Assembly: GCF_010093045.1 (NCBI RefSeq)
Contig: NZ_CP048115.1
Coordinates: 248,001-312,000, forward strand
From: Mucilaginibacter sp. 14171R-50
GTDB lineage: Bacteria > Bacteroidota > Bacteroidia > Sphingobacteriales > Sphingobacteriaceae
Reading direction: 5' to 3'
DNA length: 64,000 nt
The translations under genes and the position numbers were made by a program. Shown piece after piece: positions 56,156 to 64,000 of the stretch; the stretch's first letter is position 1; each line of letters starts with the position of its first letter. Under the pieces are notes generated by a model. That model ran no database searches and had not been told where the DNA came from. It saw only the letters and a program-made list of their open reading frames with translations.

Positions 56156-56935
56156 TTAGTTTATCAACGATATTATCAGTTCTTCCAGATCTTTTAGATA
56201 AAGCATATTGGGCCCATCGCTTAACGCATGATTCGGGTCGGGATGGGTTTCTATAAAATATCCACTTGCTCCAAATGCTTTAGCCGCCAGCGACATATTA
56301 GGTACAAACTTGCGATCGCCGCCGGTTTTACCCCCTGCGCCGCCGGGACGTTGTACCGAGTGGGTGCAATCCATACAAACCGGATAGCCAAACTCGGCCA
56401 TATCAGCCACATTCCTAAAATCAACAACGAGGTTGTTGTAGCCAAACGAATTGCCCCTTTCAGTAAGAATGATCTGATCATTCCCTGATTCTTTCACCTT
56501 TTGCGCAGGATAAAACATATCCTGACCGGATAGAAACTGTGCTTTTTTGATATTTACTATTTTGCCTGTTTCTGCAGCTGCCACCAGCAGATCTGTTTGC
56601 CGGCACAGGAATGCAGGTATCTGTAATATGTCTACCACCTCGGCACATGCTGCCGCCTGGAAAGGCTCATGTATATCTGTAGTAACCGGCAGGTTAAATT
56701 TATCTTTAACATTGTTCAGCATCTCCATCCCCCTTGCAAGGCCCGGCCCGCGATAAGCATGTACGCTGGTACGGTTAGCCTTATCAAACGACGACTTGAA
56801 AATAACGGTTACAGGGTATTTGCTGCCTATATCTGCAACCTTTTCGGCTACTGTGTACAACAAGTCCTGGTTTTCCATTACACATGGGCCAACAATAAAA
56901 AACGGTTTTTCGGTAATATCTTTATATAATGCCAT
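56156..56935 (-). CDS. kdsA: 3-deoxy-8-phosphooctulonate synthase (Kdo8P synthase)
   Basis: Condenses arabinose-5-phosphate with phosphoenolpyruvate to Kdo-8-phosphate. Length is 259 aa. VGPCVMEN carries Cys18, the position that is Cys in metal-dependent Kdo8P synthases and Asn in the metal-independent E. coli type. FKSSFDKANRTS, TDIHEP and MDCTHSVQRPGG are catalytic loops of the TIM barrel. It overlaps the kdsB stop by 14 bases, with kdsD further upstream, so three Kdo steps are encoded together. Confidence 0.95.
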   Translation of the reverse strand: MALYKDITEKPFFIVGPCVMENQDLLYTVAEKVADIGSKYPVTVIFKSSFDKANRTSVHAYRGPGLARGMEMLNNVKDKFNLPVTTDIHEPFQAAACAEVVDILQIPAFLCRQTDLLVAAAETGKIVNIKKAQFLSGQDMFYPAQKVKESGNDQIILTERGNSFGYNNLVVDFRNVADMAEFGYPVCMDCTHSVQRPGGAGGKTGGDRKFVPNMSLAAKAFGASGYFIETHPDPNHALSDGPNMLYLKDLEELIISLIN

Positions 56936-57662
56936 TTTCTTTTATCTTTTTAAGTGCAAGTTCCAGGTCTTCGGGGGTGTCTATCCCTTTCTCGATGCCC
57001 TTTACTTCAATCATTTTAATTTTGTAGCCGTTCTCTATTGCCCTAAGCTGCTCTAGTTTCTCGGTGTTTTCCAAAAAAGATATCGGCATGGTAACAAACG
57101 CTTTTAAAAAAGACGCTTTATAAGCATATATCCCCATGTGTTTTTTATAAACCGATGTGTCGCTTATCTCTCCATCCCTGGAAAATGGTATTGGATATCT
57201 GGAGAAATATATGGCATCATGATTTATGTCGGTTATTACCTTAACCAGGTTAGGGTTGTTCAACTCGTCAATGTTTTGTACGGGGGCATATACGCTTGCC
57301 ATCGGGGCATCGCTTTGCTGTAGCTCGGTTATCAATCTATCTATTATACCGGCATCAACAAAGGGTTCGTCGCCCTGTACGTTTACTACCACATCGCAAG
57401 CTATTTTTTCGATAACCTCTGCGATGCGGTCAGTGCCACTCGGATGGTCTTCGCGGGTCATTATTACATTCGAAGTAAAAGACCTGCAAACATTAAACAC
57501 TTCGTCGCTGTCGGCTGCAATCCAGATCTGGTGATACAGCGTAGCCTTAAGGCAGGCTTCGTAAACACGTTGTATAACGGGTTTACCGCCCAGATCCAGC
57601 AGTACTTTGCGTGGTAACCGGGTAGATCTTAAACGAGCGGGTATCACAATAATAGCCTTCAT
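56922..57662 (-). CDS. kdsB: CMP-Kdo synthetase
   Basis: Activates Kdo with CTP for transfer to lipid A. Length is 246 aa. IPARLRSTRLPRKVLLDLGG is at the N-terminus (nucleotide loop). AADSDEV is near residue 52, and VVNVQGDEPFVD near 92 supplies metal ligands. It starts two bases after the kdsD stop and overlaps kdsA by 14 bases, which is strong translational coupling. Confidence 0.95.
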   Translation of the reverse strand: MKAIIVIPARLRSTRLPRKVLLDLGGKPVIQRVYEACLKATLYHQIWIAADSDEVFNVCRSFTSNVIMTREDHPSGTDRIAEVIEKIACDVVVNVQGDEPFVDAGIIDRLITELQQSDAPMASVYAPVQNIDELNNPNLVKVITDINHDAIYFSRYPIPFSRDGEISDTSVYKKHMGIYAYKASFLKAFVTMPISFLENTEKLEQLRAIENGYKIKMIEVKGIEKGIDTPEDLELALKKIKENGII

Positions 57663-57664
57663 AG

Positions 57665-58600
57665 TTAACCCCGGTTAAAAATTTGATAAACACCTGTTAA
57701 CATATTTTCGTCATCGTGCACCAGCAGTGTCGTTATTTTGCGTTCCATCATCAGCGTTTCGGCGTCATAAACCAATTCATGCTCATTAATGGTCTTTGGG
57801 TCGGGGTTCATTAGTTCGGTGATCGGCAATTGATGAATATCGCCGTACTTTACCAATCCGCGACGAAGGTCGCCATCGGTGATTACGCCGGCTACTTTAT
57901 CGCGTGTGCCAACTATAACCATTCCGAGCTTGCCCTCGCTCATTTGCAATACAAGTTGTGTAAAAGTTGCCTTACTATCAATAAACGGTAGCTTATCGGT
58001 AAGCATAACATCTTTTACCCTAACCAGTAACTTACGGCCAAGCCTTCCACCAGGGTGAAAACGTGCAAAATCAGCAGGCGAAAAATCCCTGGCTGTCATC
58101 AGGGCTACCGCCAGCGCATCGCCCATAACCAGTGTAGCCGTGGTTGACGACGTGGGTGCGAGTTCAAGGGGACAAGCTTCTTGTGTAACGCAAATATTTA
58201 AATGATAAGTAGCGTTTTTAGCGAGGGTAGAATTAGGGTTACCCGTTATAGCTATAAATACATTTTTATTGTAGCGGAGGTAAGGCACAATCTTAAGCAC
58301 CTCTTCAGTTTCGCCTGAATAGGATACCAGAATGACCACATCATCGCCGCTGATCATGCCCAAATCGCCATGAAAGGCTTCGGCAGGGTGCATAAAAAAA
58401 CTTGGGGTGCCGGTACTTGTAAACGTAGCCGATATCTTTTTGCCTATGTGGCCTGATTTACCCATCCCGCAAACTACAAGCTTACCGGTCGACCTAAGAA
58501 TGGCATCAACTGCGTTAGTAAACTGCTCATCTAGCATCGACGCTACATACTGCAACGATGCTATCTCGATATCAAATACTTTTTGGGCAATACTTTTCAT
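57665..58600 (-). CDS. kdsD: Arabinose-5-phosphate isomerase (KpsF/GutQ family)
   Basis: Makes arabinose-5-phosphate from ribulose-5-phosphate, the first committed precursor of Kdo. The start at 58600 (MKSIAQKVFDIEIASL) gives 311 aa; a 12-codon upstream extension is not conserved in type. The SIS domain shows VVCGMGKSGHIGKKISATF and SYSGETEEV. Two CBS domains follow (DKLPFIDSKATFTQLVLQM; DGDLRRGL). It leads the kdsD-kdsB-kdsA run. kdsC is not in this window. Confidence 0.93.
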   Translation of the reverse strand: MKSIAQKVFDIEIASLQYVASMLDEQFTNAVDAILRSTGKLVVCGMGKSGHIGKKISATFTSTGTPSFFMHPAEAFHGDLGMISGDDVVILVSYSGETEEVLKIVPYLRYNKNVFIAITGNPNSTLAKNATYHLNICVTQEACPLELAPTSSTTATLVMGDALAVALMTARDFSPADFARFHPGGRLGRKLLVRVKDVMLTDKLPFIDSKATFTQLVLQMSEGKLGMVIVGTRDKVAGVITDGDLRRGLVKYGDIHQLPITELMNPDPKTINEHELVYDAETLMMERKITTLLVHDDENMLTGVYQIFNRG

Positions 58601-58714
58601 TAACTGCAAAACCCGGGGGCGTTTTTTGTATTGCAATTATACTCAATAAAATTTGATAAGCTGAATAGCCGTTACCGGGGCGTGTATGAATATCCTGAAG
58701 AAACTGGCTGCTAA

Positions 58715-60661
58715 TTAGTCTTGCAATACACGTAATTTGCTGGACTCGGTTTTCATGCTTAATTCCCGCTTATTGTCCAGGTGTTCGAATTTTGAGTTTT
58801 TGCTTATAAACTCCGGCACAATCTCCTTCATTTTGTTTACCATCGCCATTTCATCATTTTGCTTATTCAACAAAAGAAGCTCTTTGATGTCCTCCGCAAC
58901 CTGTTGATAAGGATAATTTATCACCTCTGATATCTTTATCTTCTCGTGATGGGTGGGCTTGGTATTTTCGCCATGATTAAGCAGTTCTTCGTATAATTTT
59001 TCGCCTGGTCGCAAGCCTGAGTAAACAATTTTTATATCCCTATCGGGCTGTAAACCTGCAAGTTTTATCATTTTAAGGGCCAGGTCCACAATTTTGACCG
59101 GTTCGCCCATATCAAAAATAAATATTTCGCCGCCGCTGCCCATAGTACCGGCCTCTAACACCAGGTGCACAGCTTCGGGGATGGTCATGAAATAACGGGT
59201 TATTTCAGGATGGGTTACAGTAATAGGCCCGCCTTTTTGTATTTGTGCCCTAAAACGCGGTATTACCGAGCCGTTTGAGCCTAATACATTACCAAAACGT
59301 GTAGTAATAAAGCAGGTACCTTTATTAGCCGGGCTATCTTTAAGGGATTGGATATAAATTTCGGCAATCCGTTTGGTAGTGCCCATTATGTTTGAAGGGT
59401 TAACCGCCTTGTCGGTAGATACCATCACAAATTTTCGCACCCCATAAGCAAGCGAAAGGTCGGCAATGTTTTTTGTACCCAGCACATTGGCTCTTACTGC
59501 CTCAGACGGATTTTCTTCCATCATCGGCACATGTTTGTACGCGGCGGCGTGATAAACTACTTCGGGATGATAATCAGCGAACAGCTTTTCCATACGGTAG
59601 TAGTTCCTGATATCACCAATAAATATTTTCACCGGTACTTTAGCAAACTTTTCTTCTACCTCCAGGCGGATATCGTGTAACGGCGATTCTGCCTGATCAC
59701 AAAGGATAACCATTGCCGGGCTATACTGTAATACCTGTTGTACAATTTCTGATCCGATAGACCCTGCGGCCCCGGTAATTAACACACGTTTTCCCTGCAA
59801 GTCTTCAGATATGCGTGTGGTATCTATCTGGATAGTTTTGCGCTGCAATAAATCCTCAATCTTAAGGTCCTTTATTTGCTGCATATTAAGTTTACCGTAA
59901 ATCCATTGGTCTGACGGTGGCACGGTAAGCACCTGTATGCCTAAAGCAAGGCAGGCCTCCAGCGCGGTTTTTTTTGATTGCTCATCAAGATGGTGGTTCA
60001 TGATGATCATTTTATCAATGGCACGCTTCTCTTTCAGCTTGGCAAGTTTGTTGATATCATAAACCCTAACCTGTTGTATTTCTTTATTGATCTTGCTCGA
60101 GTCTGTGTCAACAAACCCTGCAATAACAAAGTTTGTTTTGGCACTTGCTTCTAAGGCTTGTTTAACTAAAACCGCGCTGGTATCAGAGCCATAAATAACA
60201 ACAACGGTTTTTTTGGAACTTGAGTAATTGTTAAGATAATTAAAGGCACTTTTTACAGCGCTGCGTAATAAAATCAGCAACGTGCTAGACACCGAAAAAT
60301 TTACCAGCAAAACCAGATCGATTGTTGCGGTGTTAATGCCAAAAAAGGGCTTAACCCAAAATGTAATTACTGTAATGTAAACTATACTGCTAATAAATAC
60401 CGAACCAAATATCCGCAGCACGTCCCTTGTATTTGAATACCTGATAAGGCCGGTATGCACACGCATTAAATACATTACCAAAGCGGCTACTATACAGTAA
60501 ATACCTGTATATATAAAAAAATATCCTCTTAATATATTTGCGAACTCAAAGCGGTTTACGATAAGATATGATGATGCAAAGGACCATGTAATAATAACAA
60601 AGTCTAATATCATTATTATCCATCTGGGCACAACCTTACTGAACAGTAAATACTTTTTCAT
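58715..60661 (-). CDS. Membrane-bound nucleotide-sugar dehydratase (WbpM/CapD/FlaA1 family)
   Basis: A 648-aa protein with about four N-terminal membrane helices (residues 12-130), a CoA-binding-like domain and a C-terminal extended SDR domain. The SDR part shows ITGAAGSIGSEIVQQ near residue 296 and VYHAAAYKHVPMME, then VSTDKAVNPSNIMGTTKR, which carries the catalytic residues. This pattern fits UDP-GlcNAc 4,6-dehydratases that start synthesis of QuiNAc, FucNAc or bacillosamine-type sugars. It follows a WbpL-like and a WbpV-like gene upstream on the same strand. Confidence 0.9.
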   Translation of the reverse strand: MKKYLLFSKVVPRWIIMILDFVIITWSFASSYLIVNRFEFANILRGYFFIYTGIYCIVAALVMYLMRVHTGLIRYSNTRDVLRIFGSVFISSIVYITVITFWVKPFFGINTATIDLVLLVNFSVSSTLLILLRSAVKSAFNYLNNYSSSKKTVVVIYGSDTSAVLVKQALEASAKTNFVIAGFVDTDSSKINKEIQQVRVYDINKLAKLKEKRAIDKMIIMNHHLDEQSKKTALEACLALGIQVLTVPPSDQWIYGKLNMQQIKDLKIEDLLQRKTIQIDTTRISEDLQGKRVLITGAAGSIGSEIVQQVLQYSPAMVILCDQAESPLHDIRLEVEEKFAKVPVKIFIGDIRNYYRMEKLFADYHPEVVYHAAAYKHVPMMEENPSEAVRANVLGTKNIADLSLAYGVRKFVMVSTDKAVNPSNIMGTTKRIAEIYIQSLKDSPANKGTCFITTRFGNVLGSNGSVIPRFRAQIQKGGPITVTHPEITRYFMTIPEAVHLVLEAGTMGSGGEIFIFDMGEPVKIVDLALKMIKLAGLQPDRDIKIVYSGLRPGEKLYEELLNHGENTKPTHHEKIKISEVINYPYQQVAEDIKELLLLNKQNDEMAMVNKMKEIVPEFISKNSKFEHLDNKRELSMKTESSKLRVLQD

Positions 60662-60692
60662 GAGTTTATATTATAAGTGTCATTGCAGATAT

Positions 60693-60700
60693 CAAAAGTA
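60693..60700 (-). promoter_or_regulatory. -7 promoter element upstream of the WbpM-like gene
   Basis: On the minus strand TACTTTTG fits TAnnTTTG, about 35 bases before the start codon. The 166-base gap from the upstream gene leaves room for a separate promoter. No -33 box is evident. Confidence 0.35.
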
Positions 60701-60827
60701 AAGGTAACATCTTTTATCATTTTACTAAAATTCTCAAGGTTATTAAATAATTAACTTAAGAGAAAGCCAAGATATGCAACTGCGGGGAACTCTATAACCA
60801 ATTAACGTAAGTTTTGTTTTATATGGT

Positions 60828-61775
60828 TTAAATATTACCTTTTGTTAAACCCAACCGTGTTATGATATATATTAGTATCAAAGGTAATATTATTAATAAA
60901 GATAATAAAATAGATGAATAGGTGCTGTTTTGTATAACTATTAAAATAACTATTAACTGTACAAACGCATATACTGTTGAAACCAGCAAATGGGGTAACT
61001 TACACTCGTTGGCAAGTAATTGATACAGGTGTAGCCGGTGTGCTTTAAAAATATTCTGTTTAAGTATTAACCTGTATATTATAGTTAATACCGTGTCAAC
61101 ACCGTAAATGGATAAGAATAATATATAAGTCCAATTACCGGTAAATAACATTATTTTAAATAAAAGCAGGGTAATCCAAAAAGCTATTGTAACACTACCC
61201 ACGTCGCCCGCAAAACACTTTGCCCGCTTCCGGAAGTTGAAAAATAAAAACACTAAACAGGCAATTATGGGCAGCCATATCATATCCGCATCAATAAAAT
61301 GCACCGCCCTGATGTTGATATACTGCAAGCCGGATAACACTACCAGGCTATACAACCCAGTAATACCATTGATGCCATCCATAAAGTTGTAGGCATTTAT
61401 AATACCAATAACAATAATATAAGCGGCAATAACGGCCACGGGGTTTAAATGGTATAAGTTCAGGTACCAAAACATTAAACTCACCGCTATTAATTGAATG
61501 ATTATTCTGATACGGCTGGACAGCGTATGCATATCATCCAGGAAGCTGATCACTCCAATAACCAATGTACCTAACATGGGTATATAAAATTCGTTAAAAT
61601 GCCACCCCATTAAAACCAGCGCTGCTATTAAAAATATAATACCGCCGCCACGTATAGTGATAATTGAATGCGAGCTGCGTTCATTTGGATGGTCAATTAT
61701 ATTATAGTGATCTGCGATGCGGAAATACAGCAGCATAGCGCCAAAAAACAATGGAAACAGAATGATGTAAAGCAT
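60828..61775 (-). CDS. WbpL/WbcO-type undecaprenyl-phosphate sugar-1-phosphate transferase
   Basis: A 315-aa polytopic membrane protein. Family motifs are in order: RSSHSIITIRGGGIIFL near residue 33, FLDDMHTLSSRIR near residue 83, NAYNFMDGINGITG near residue 127 and CFAGDVGSVTIAF near residue 191. AHRLHLYQLL near residue 246 follows. The HRLHLYQ end is typical of WbpL/WbcO, which prefer UDP-FucNAc/QuiNAc-type donors. It probably starts the O-antigen or capsule repeat on the lipid carrier. The gene is six bases from the epimerase stop. Confidence 0.9.
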   Translation of the reverse strand: MLYIILFPLFFGAMLLYFRIADHYNIIDHPNERSSHSIITIRGGGIIFLIAALVLMGWHFNEFYIPMLGTLVIGVISFLDDMHTLSSRIRIIIQLIAVSLMFWYLNLYHLNPVAVIAAYIIVIGIINAYNFMDGINGITGLYSLVVLSGLQYINIRAVHFIDADMIWLPIIACLVFLFFNFRKRAKCFAGDVGSVTIAFWITLLLFKIMLFTGNWTYILFLSIYGVDTVLTIIYRLILKQNIFKAHRLHLYQLLANECKLPHLLVSTVYAFVQLIVILIVIQNSTYSSILLSLLIILPLILIYIITRLGLTKGNI

Positions 61776-61781
61776 AACGGT

Positions 61782-62723
61782 TTATTCAGTACTAAAGCTT
61801 TTAATTGTTTGAGTAAGGCCTTCGCGGGCAGAAACGGGCATCAAACTTATATTTAAGGCCTGTTTTACCTTTTGATTGGACACCACAAAGTTTTCAGTAA
61901 GTTTTTTAAGCCGCTCGTTGTTAAGGGGCAAATGTAATATATCTGCGATAGAAGCTATTGTCTTGATTACTCCGGGTGCTATCTTCCAAAGGCGTGCTTT
62001 GCGGCCACTTACGGTAGCTAAAAGCTTAATTAGTTGGTTAGTAGATAGCGGCTCGTCGTCTGCAAGGTTGTAGATCCCCCCCGGTAAGGCGGGGTTGGCC
62101 AATATACTTTCTACTACAAAATTGAGGTTGGCTATTGACAAAAAGGACCTTTTATTATCGAATGCCGCAAGTGGGTACGGTATGCCCTTTTTTACCACCT
62201 GGTACAGCAAATTCAGGTTACCCTTGTTTCCCGGCCCGTGTATCATACACGGTCGTAATATAAACACGCGCTTACCGGTTGGCAGCTGCCGGCTCAAAAT
62301 ATAAGCCTCCGCTCGGCATTTAGATTCGCCGTATGGAGTTTTAGGCTGTGGTGTTATATCTTCGGTAAGTACGCCCTCAACACTATCTGTTGCAGCCTTA
62401 ACACTGCTAAAAAAAATAAAAGTACTTGCTGTGCCCTGCAAAAACGAATCAAACAGCTTACTTGTTAAGCCTGTATTTACTGTGAAGTATTCTTCTGGGT
62501 CAGATGTATTCTTAAGATCATGTGCCTTGCCGGCTAAATGAACATAAGCATTAAGATGCATAGTTTTTAAAGCGGCCAGGTTGTCCCATGAGATATCTCC
62601 AACTGAATTGCCGGCATGAGCATGTCTTATTAAAGAAATGATGTCATGGCCCTTTTCCTTTAGATGAAGGCTGAGGTTTTGACCAACAAAGCCCGACACC
62701 CCTGACATTAAAATACTACTCAT
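61782..62723 (-). CDS. NAD-dependent epimerase/reductase (WbpV-like, SDR)
   Basis: A 313-aa extended short-chain dehydrogenase. The dinucleotide motif GVSGFVGQNLS is near residue 8, and YGESKCRAE near residue 131 gives the YxxxK pair. The order GT4, this gene, WbpL-like and WbpM-like matches P. aeruginosa wbpU-V-L-M-type loci, where WbpV reduces the 4-keto sugar. A 4-ketoreductase acting on a 6-deoxy-HexNAc is therefore the best guess; an epimerase is possible. Start overlaps the GT4 stop (ATGA). Confidence 0.82.
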   Translation of the reverse strand: MSSILMSGVSGFVGQNLSLHLKEKGHDIISLIRHAHAGNSVGDISWDNLAALKTMHLNAYVHLAGKAHDLKNTSDPEEYFTVNTGLTSKLFDSFLQGTASTFIFFSSVKAATDSVEGVLTEDITPQPKTPYGESKCRAEAYILSRQLPTGKRVFILRPCMIHGPGNKGNLNLLYQVVKKGIPYPLAAFDNKRSFLSIANLNFVVESILANPALPGGIYNLADDEPLSTNQLIKLLATVSGRKARLWKIAPGVIKTIASIADILHLPLNNERLKKLTENFVVSNQKVKQALNISLMPVSAREGLTQTIKSFSTE

Positions 62724-63892
62724 TTTAAATATGATAATATTGATTTCGCCATATTGGCATTAATGTTTTCGCGGGTAAAGTTTTTCAAAAAATCGACCCG
62801 GAAGTAGTTTTTATATTCGTAAGCATTTAGCTGTTTAACCATTTCTTCGGCATCGCCGGGCAAAAATAAAATGCGATTCGGCACGTTATCGGCTATAAAC
62901 CGGTTTGCAAAGCCGGCCACCCCGGCCACTATTGGCTTGTCATAAGCCGCCAATTCAAATATTTTCGAAGGGAGCACCTTTTCAAATGCCTTATAATCAT
63001 TAAGGTGAAGGAAAAGAAAATCTGATTGATCGTAGATATCAAGTAACTCTTTCCGCGATACCGGGTCTCTCAATTCTATATTCTTCAATCCCGCTTCTGT
63101 TATAGCATTAACCAATTTTTGCTTTACGCCCCCATCGCCAATCACCAAAAATTTATATTTATCGCCCAGCAATTTCGCTGCCTGGGGTATTATTTTATGA
63201 AGGCCCTGCCCCTCGCCCATATTACCGGCATAGGTTATAATGTATTGCTCTTTATTAGGGACAGAGTTACTGGGTTTTAGATGTAAAAACTCCGGATCTA
63301 TGCCATTTGAGAATGAAGAATACGAGGCTTTATTATACTTTTCGAAATATGATTCAAACCCGCCGGATATGAGGTTTATGTGTGTTGCATAGTTAAATAC
63401 CTTTTTTTCTATTTGTTTTAGTACGGGCAATACCGCAGTTTTCAGCAATTTGCTCTTTAAAACGTCCTGCATGGTATCGATGAAAATATCGCGGATATCA
63501 AGATACAACGGAATGCGTTGCTTGCGGGCGATACTATATCCCAGATATGCAGTAAACAAACGTGAAGAGGAGGCGAAAACCATATCATACTTTTTGCCTT
63601 TAATTATCTTATACGTTTCAAAAAAGTACGTTTTGAAAGAATTGATCTGGTCGGTAAAGCCGCTATTGTGCTTGGGTATCAATATGCGGTTAACAGTAAT
63701 ATTCTCATGCTCTTCAAAAGCCGGCGCCTGCGTATTAAAGGTACTATACCGGTTGGGTACGGTGGTAATTACATCAATAATGGCTTTGCCTTTAGCTTGC
63801 CTTGCCAGTTCTTTTGCAAGCGGCGAATTACGAAACGACCCGGCACATAAATCAGGTTCGAAATAAAAGCTTAGATATAATATTCTTTTCAT
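62720..63892 (-). CDS. Glycosyltransferase family 4 (WbuB-like)
   Basis: A 390-aa GT-B fold glycosyltransferase. The N-terminal part shows LYLSFYFEPDLCAGSFRNSP and DIRDIFIDTMQDVLKS near residue 133. The C-terminal nucleotide-binding half shows TYAGNMGEGQGLHKIIPQAA and VIGDGGVKQKL near residue 265. The donor-site ending is VLPSKIFELAAYDKPIVAG near residue 325. This pattern is near FucNAc-transferases such as WbuB. Its start overlaps the stop of an upstream gene, and it overlaps the WbpV-like gene by four bases. Confidence 0.87.
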   Translation of the reverse strand: MKRILYLSFYFEPDLCAGSFRNSPLAKELARQAKGKAIIDVITTVPNRYSTFNTQAPAFEEHENITVNRILIPKHNSGFTDQINSFKTYFFETYKIIKGKKYDMVFASSSRLFTAYLGYSIARKQRIPLYLDIRDIFIDTMQDVLKSKLLKTAVLPVLKQIEKKVFNYATHINLISGGFESYFEKYNKASYSSFSNGIDPEFLHLKPSNSVPNKEQYIITYAGNMGEGQGLHKIIPQAAKLLGDKYKFLVIGDGGVKQKLVNAITEAGLKNIELRDPVSRKELLDIYDQSDFLFLHLNDYKAFEKVLPSKIFELAAYDKPIVAGVAGFANRFIADNVPNRILFLPGDAEEMVKQLNAYEYKNYFRVDFLKNFTRENINANMAKSILSYLK

Positions 63893-64000
63893 TGGTCGTT
63901 TAATATAATATCAGTTTGCAACTCATTCTCAAAAGTTGCCGACAGACAAAAAGCCGGCAGATAGCTGTTGTACCCGTTAGCAAGTTGGTATGGCTCCAAT
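63889..64000 (-). CDS. C-terminal end of an upstream gene (partial)
   Basis: On the minus strand one frame is open from the window edge to a TGA at 63891-63889 that overlaps the GT4 start (ATGA). It encodes 36 residues ending FENELQTDIILNDQ. The length and overlap suggest a real gene of the glycan operon whose body lies outside the window. I do not recognise the family. Confidence 0.55.
   Translation of the reverse strand, partial: LEPYQLANGYNSYLPAFCLSATFENELQTDIILNDQ

Overview
This window looks like a chromosomal segment of a Bacteroidota (Bacteroidetes) bacterium, most likely family Sphingobacteriaceae (Mucilaginibacter/Pedobacter type). The signs are: Bacteroidetes-style promoter -7 elements (TAnnTTTG) in front of several genes; a TamB-TamL pair in which the BamA-like partner carries a lipoprotein signal; short forms of AtpC and LeuA; a zeaxanthin-type carotenoid cluster; and many palindromic intergenic repeats. 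The genus is inferred from gene content and not demonstrated. I recognise no prophage, insertion sequence or CRISPR array; the mobile-like content is limited to small palindromic repeats.

Layout. 0-3 kb: glycolysis on the minus strand (gapA, a GNAT acetyltransferase, pgk). 3-6 kb: envelope polysaccharide genes (a WecA/MraY-type transferase, a GT2 glycosyltransferase, a Wza-like export lipoprotein). 5.7-9.3 kb: obg, adk, tRNA-Arg(ACG), a peroxiredoxin and a quinone oxidoreductase. 9.5-11.4 kb: atpD-atpC. 11.8-25 kb: one long branched-chain amino acid operon, ilvD-ilvB-ilvN-ilvC-leuC-(ABM)-leuD-(MT1)-leuB-(MT2)-leuA-ilvA, closed by a strong terminator. Three accessory genes (one ABM-domain protein and two methyltransferases) are embedded in it.

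25-32 kb: a carotenoid region (crtI diverging from crtB, a 187-aa unknown protein, a fused lycopene cyclase, a small cytochrome b5-like protein, and crtZ), interrupted by an ECF-type sigma factor and murB. 32-43 kb: lpd, a GxxExxY protein, two secreted hydrolases (CocE/NonD type and M1 metallopeptidase), a DUF2807 adhesin-like protein, trxA, an EthD-domain protein and dnaE. 43-51 kb: tamB-tamL and a retropepsin-like protease. 51-55.8 kb: a PadR regulator with a membrane partner, gyrB, an OmpH/Skp-like lipoprotein and a guanine-deaminase-like enzyme. 55.8-64 kb: a minus-strand surface-glycan block. In transcription order it runs GT4, WbpV-like reductase, WbpL/WbcO-like transferase, WbpM-like dehydratase, then kdsD-kdsB-kdsA and a DUF6122-like membrane protein. 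Together these would supply O-antigen initiation sugars and Kdo.

The least explained material is (i) the extra genes inside the leucine operon, especially a Tam/Tmt1-like methyltransferase beside leuB/leuA and an ABM protein coupled between the two subunits of isopropylmalate isomerase; (ii) a set of intergenic 'word hairpins', each built from a different short word repeated and then inverted; (iii) a tandem pair of about 120-bp inverted-repeat elements and three copies of another palindromic family; and (iv) the small cytochrome b5-like protein coupled to the lycopene cyclase.
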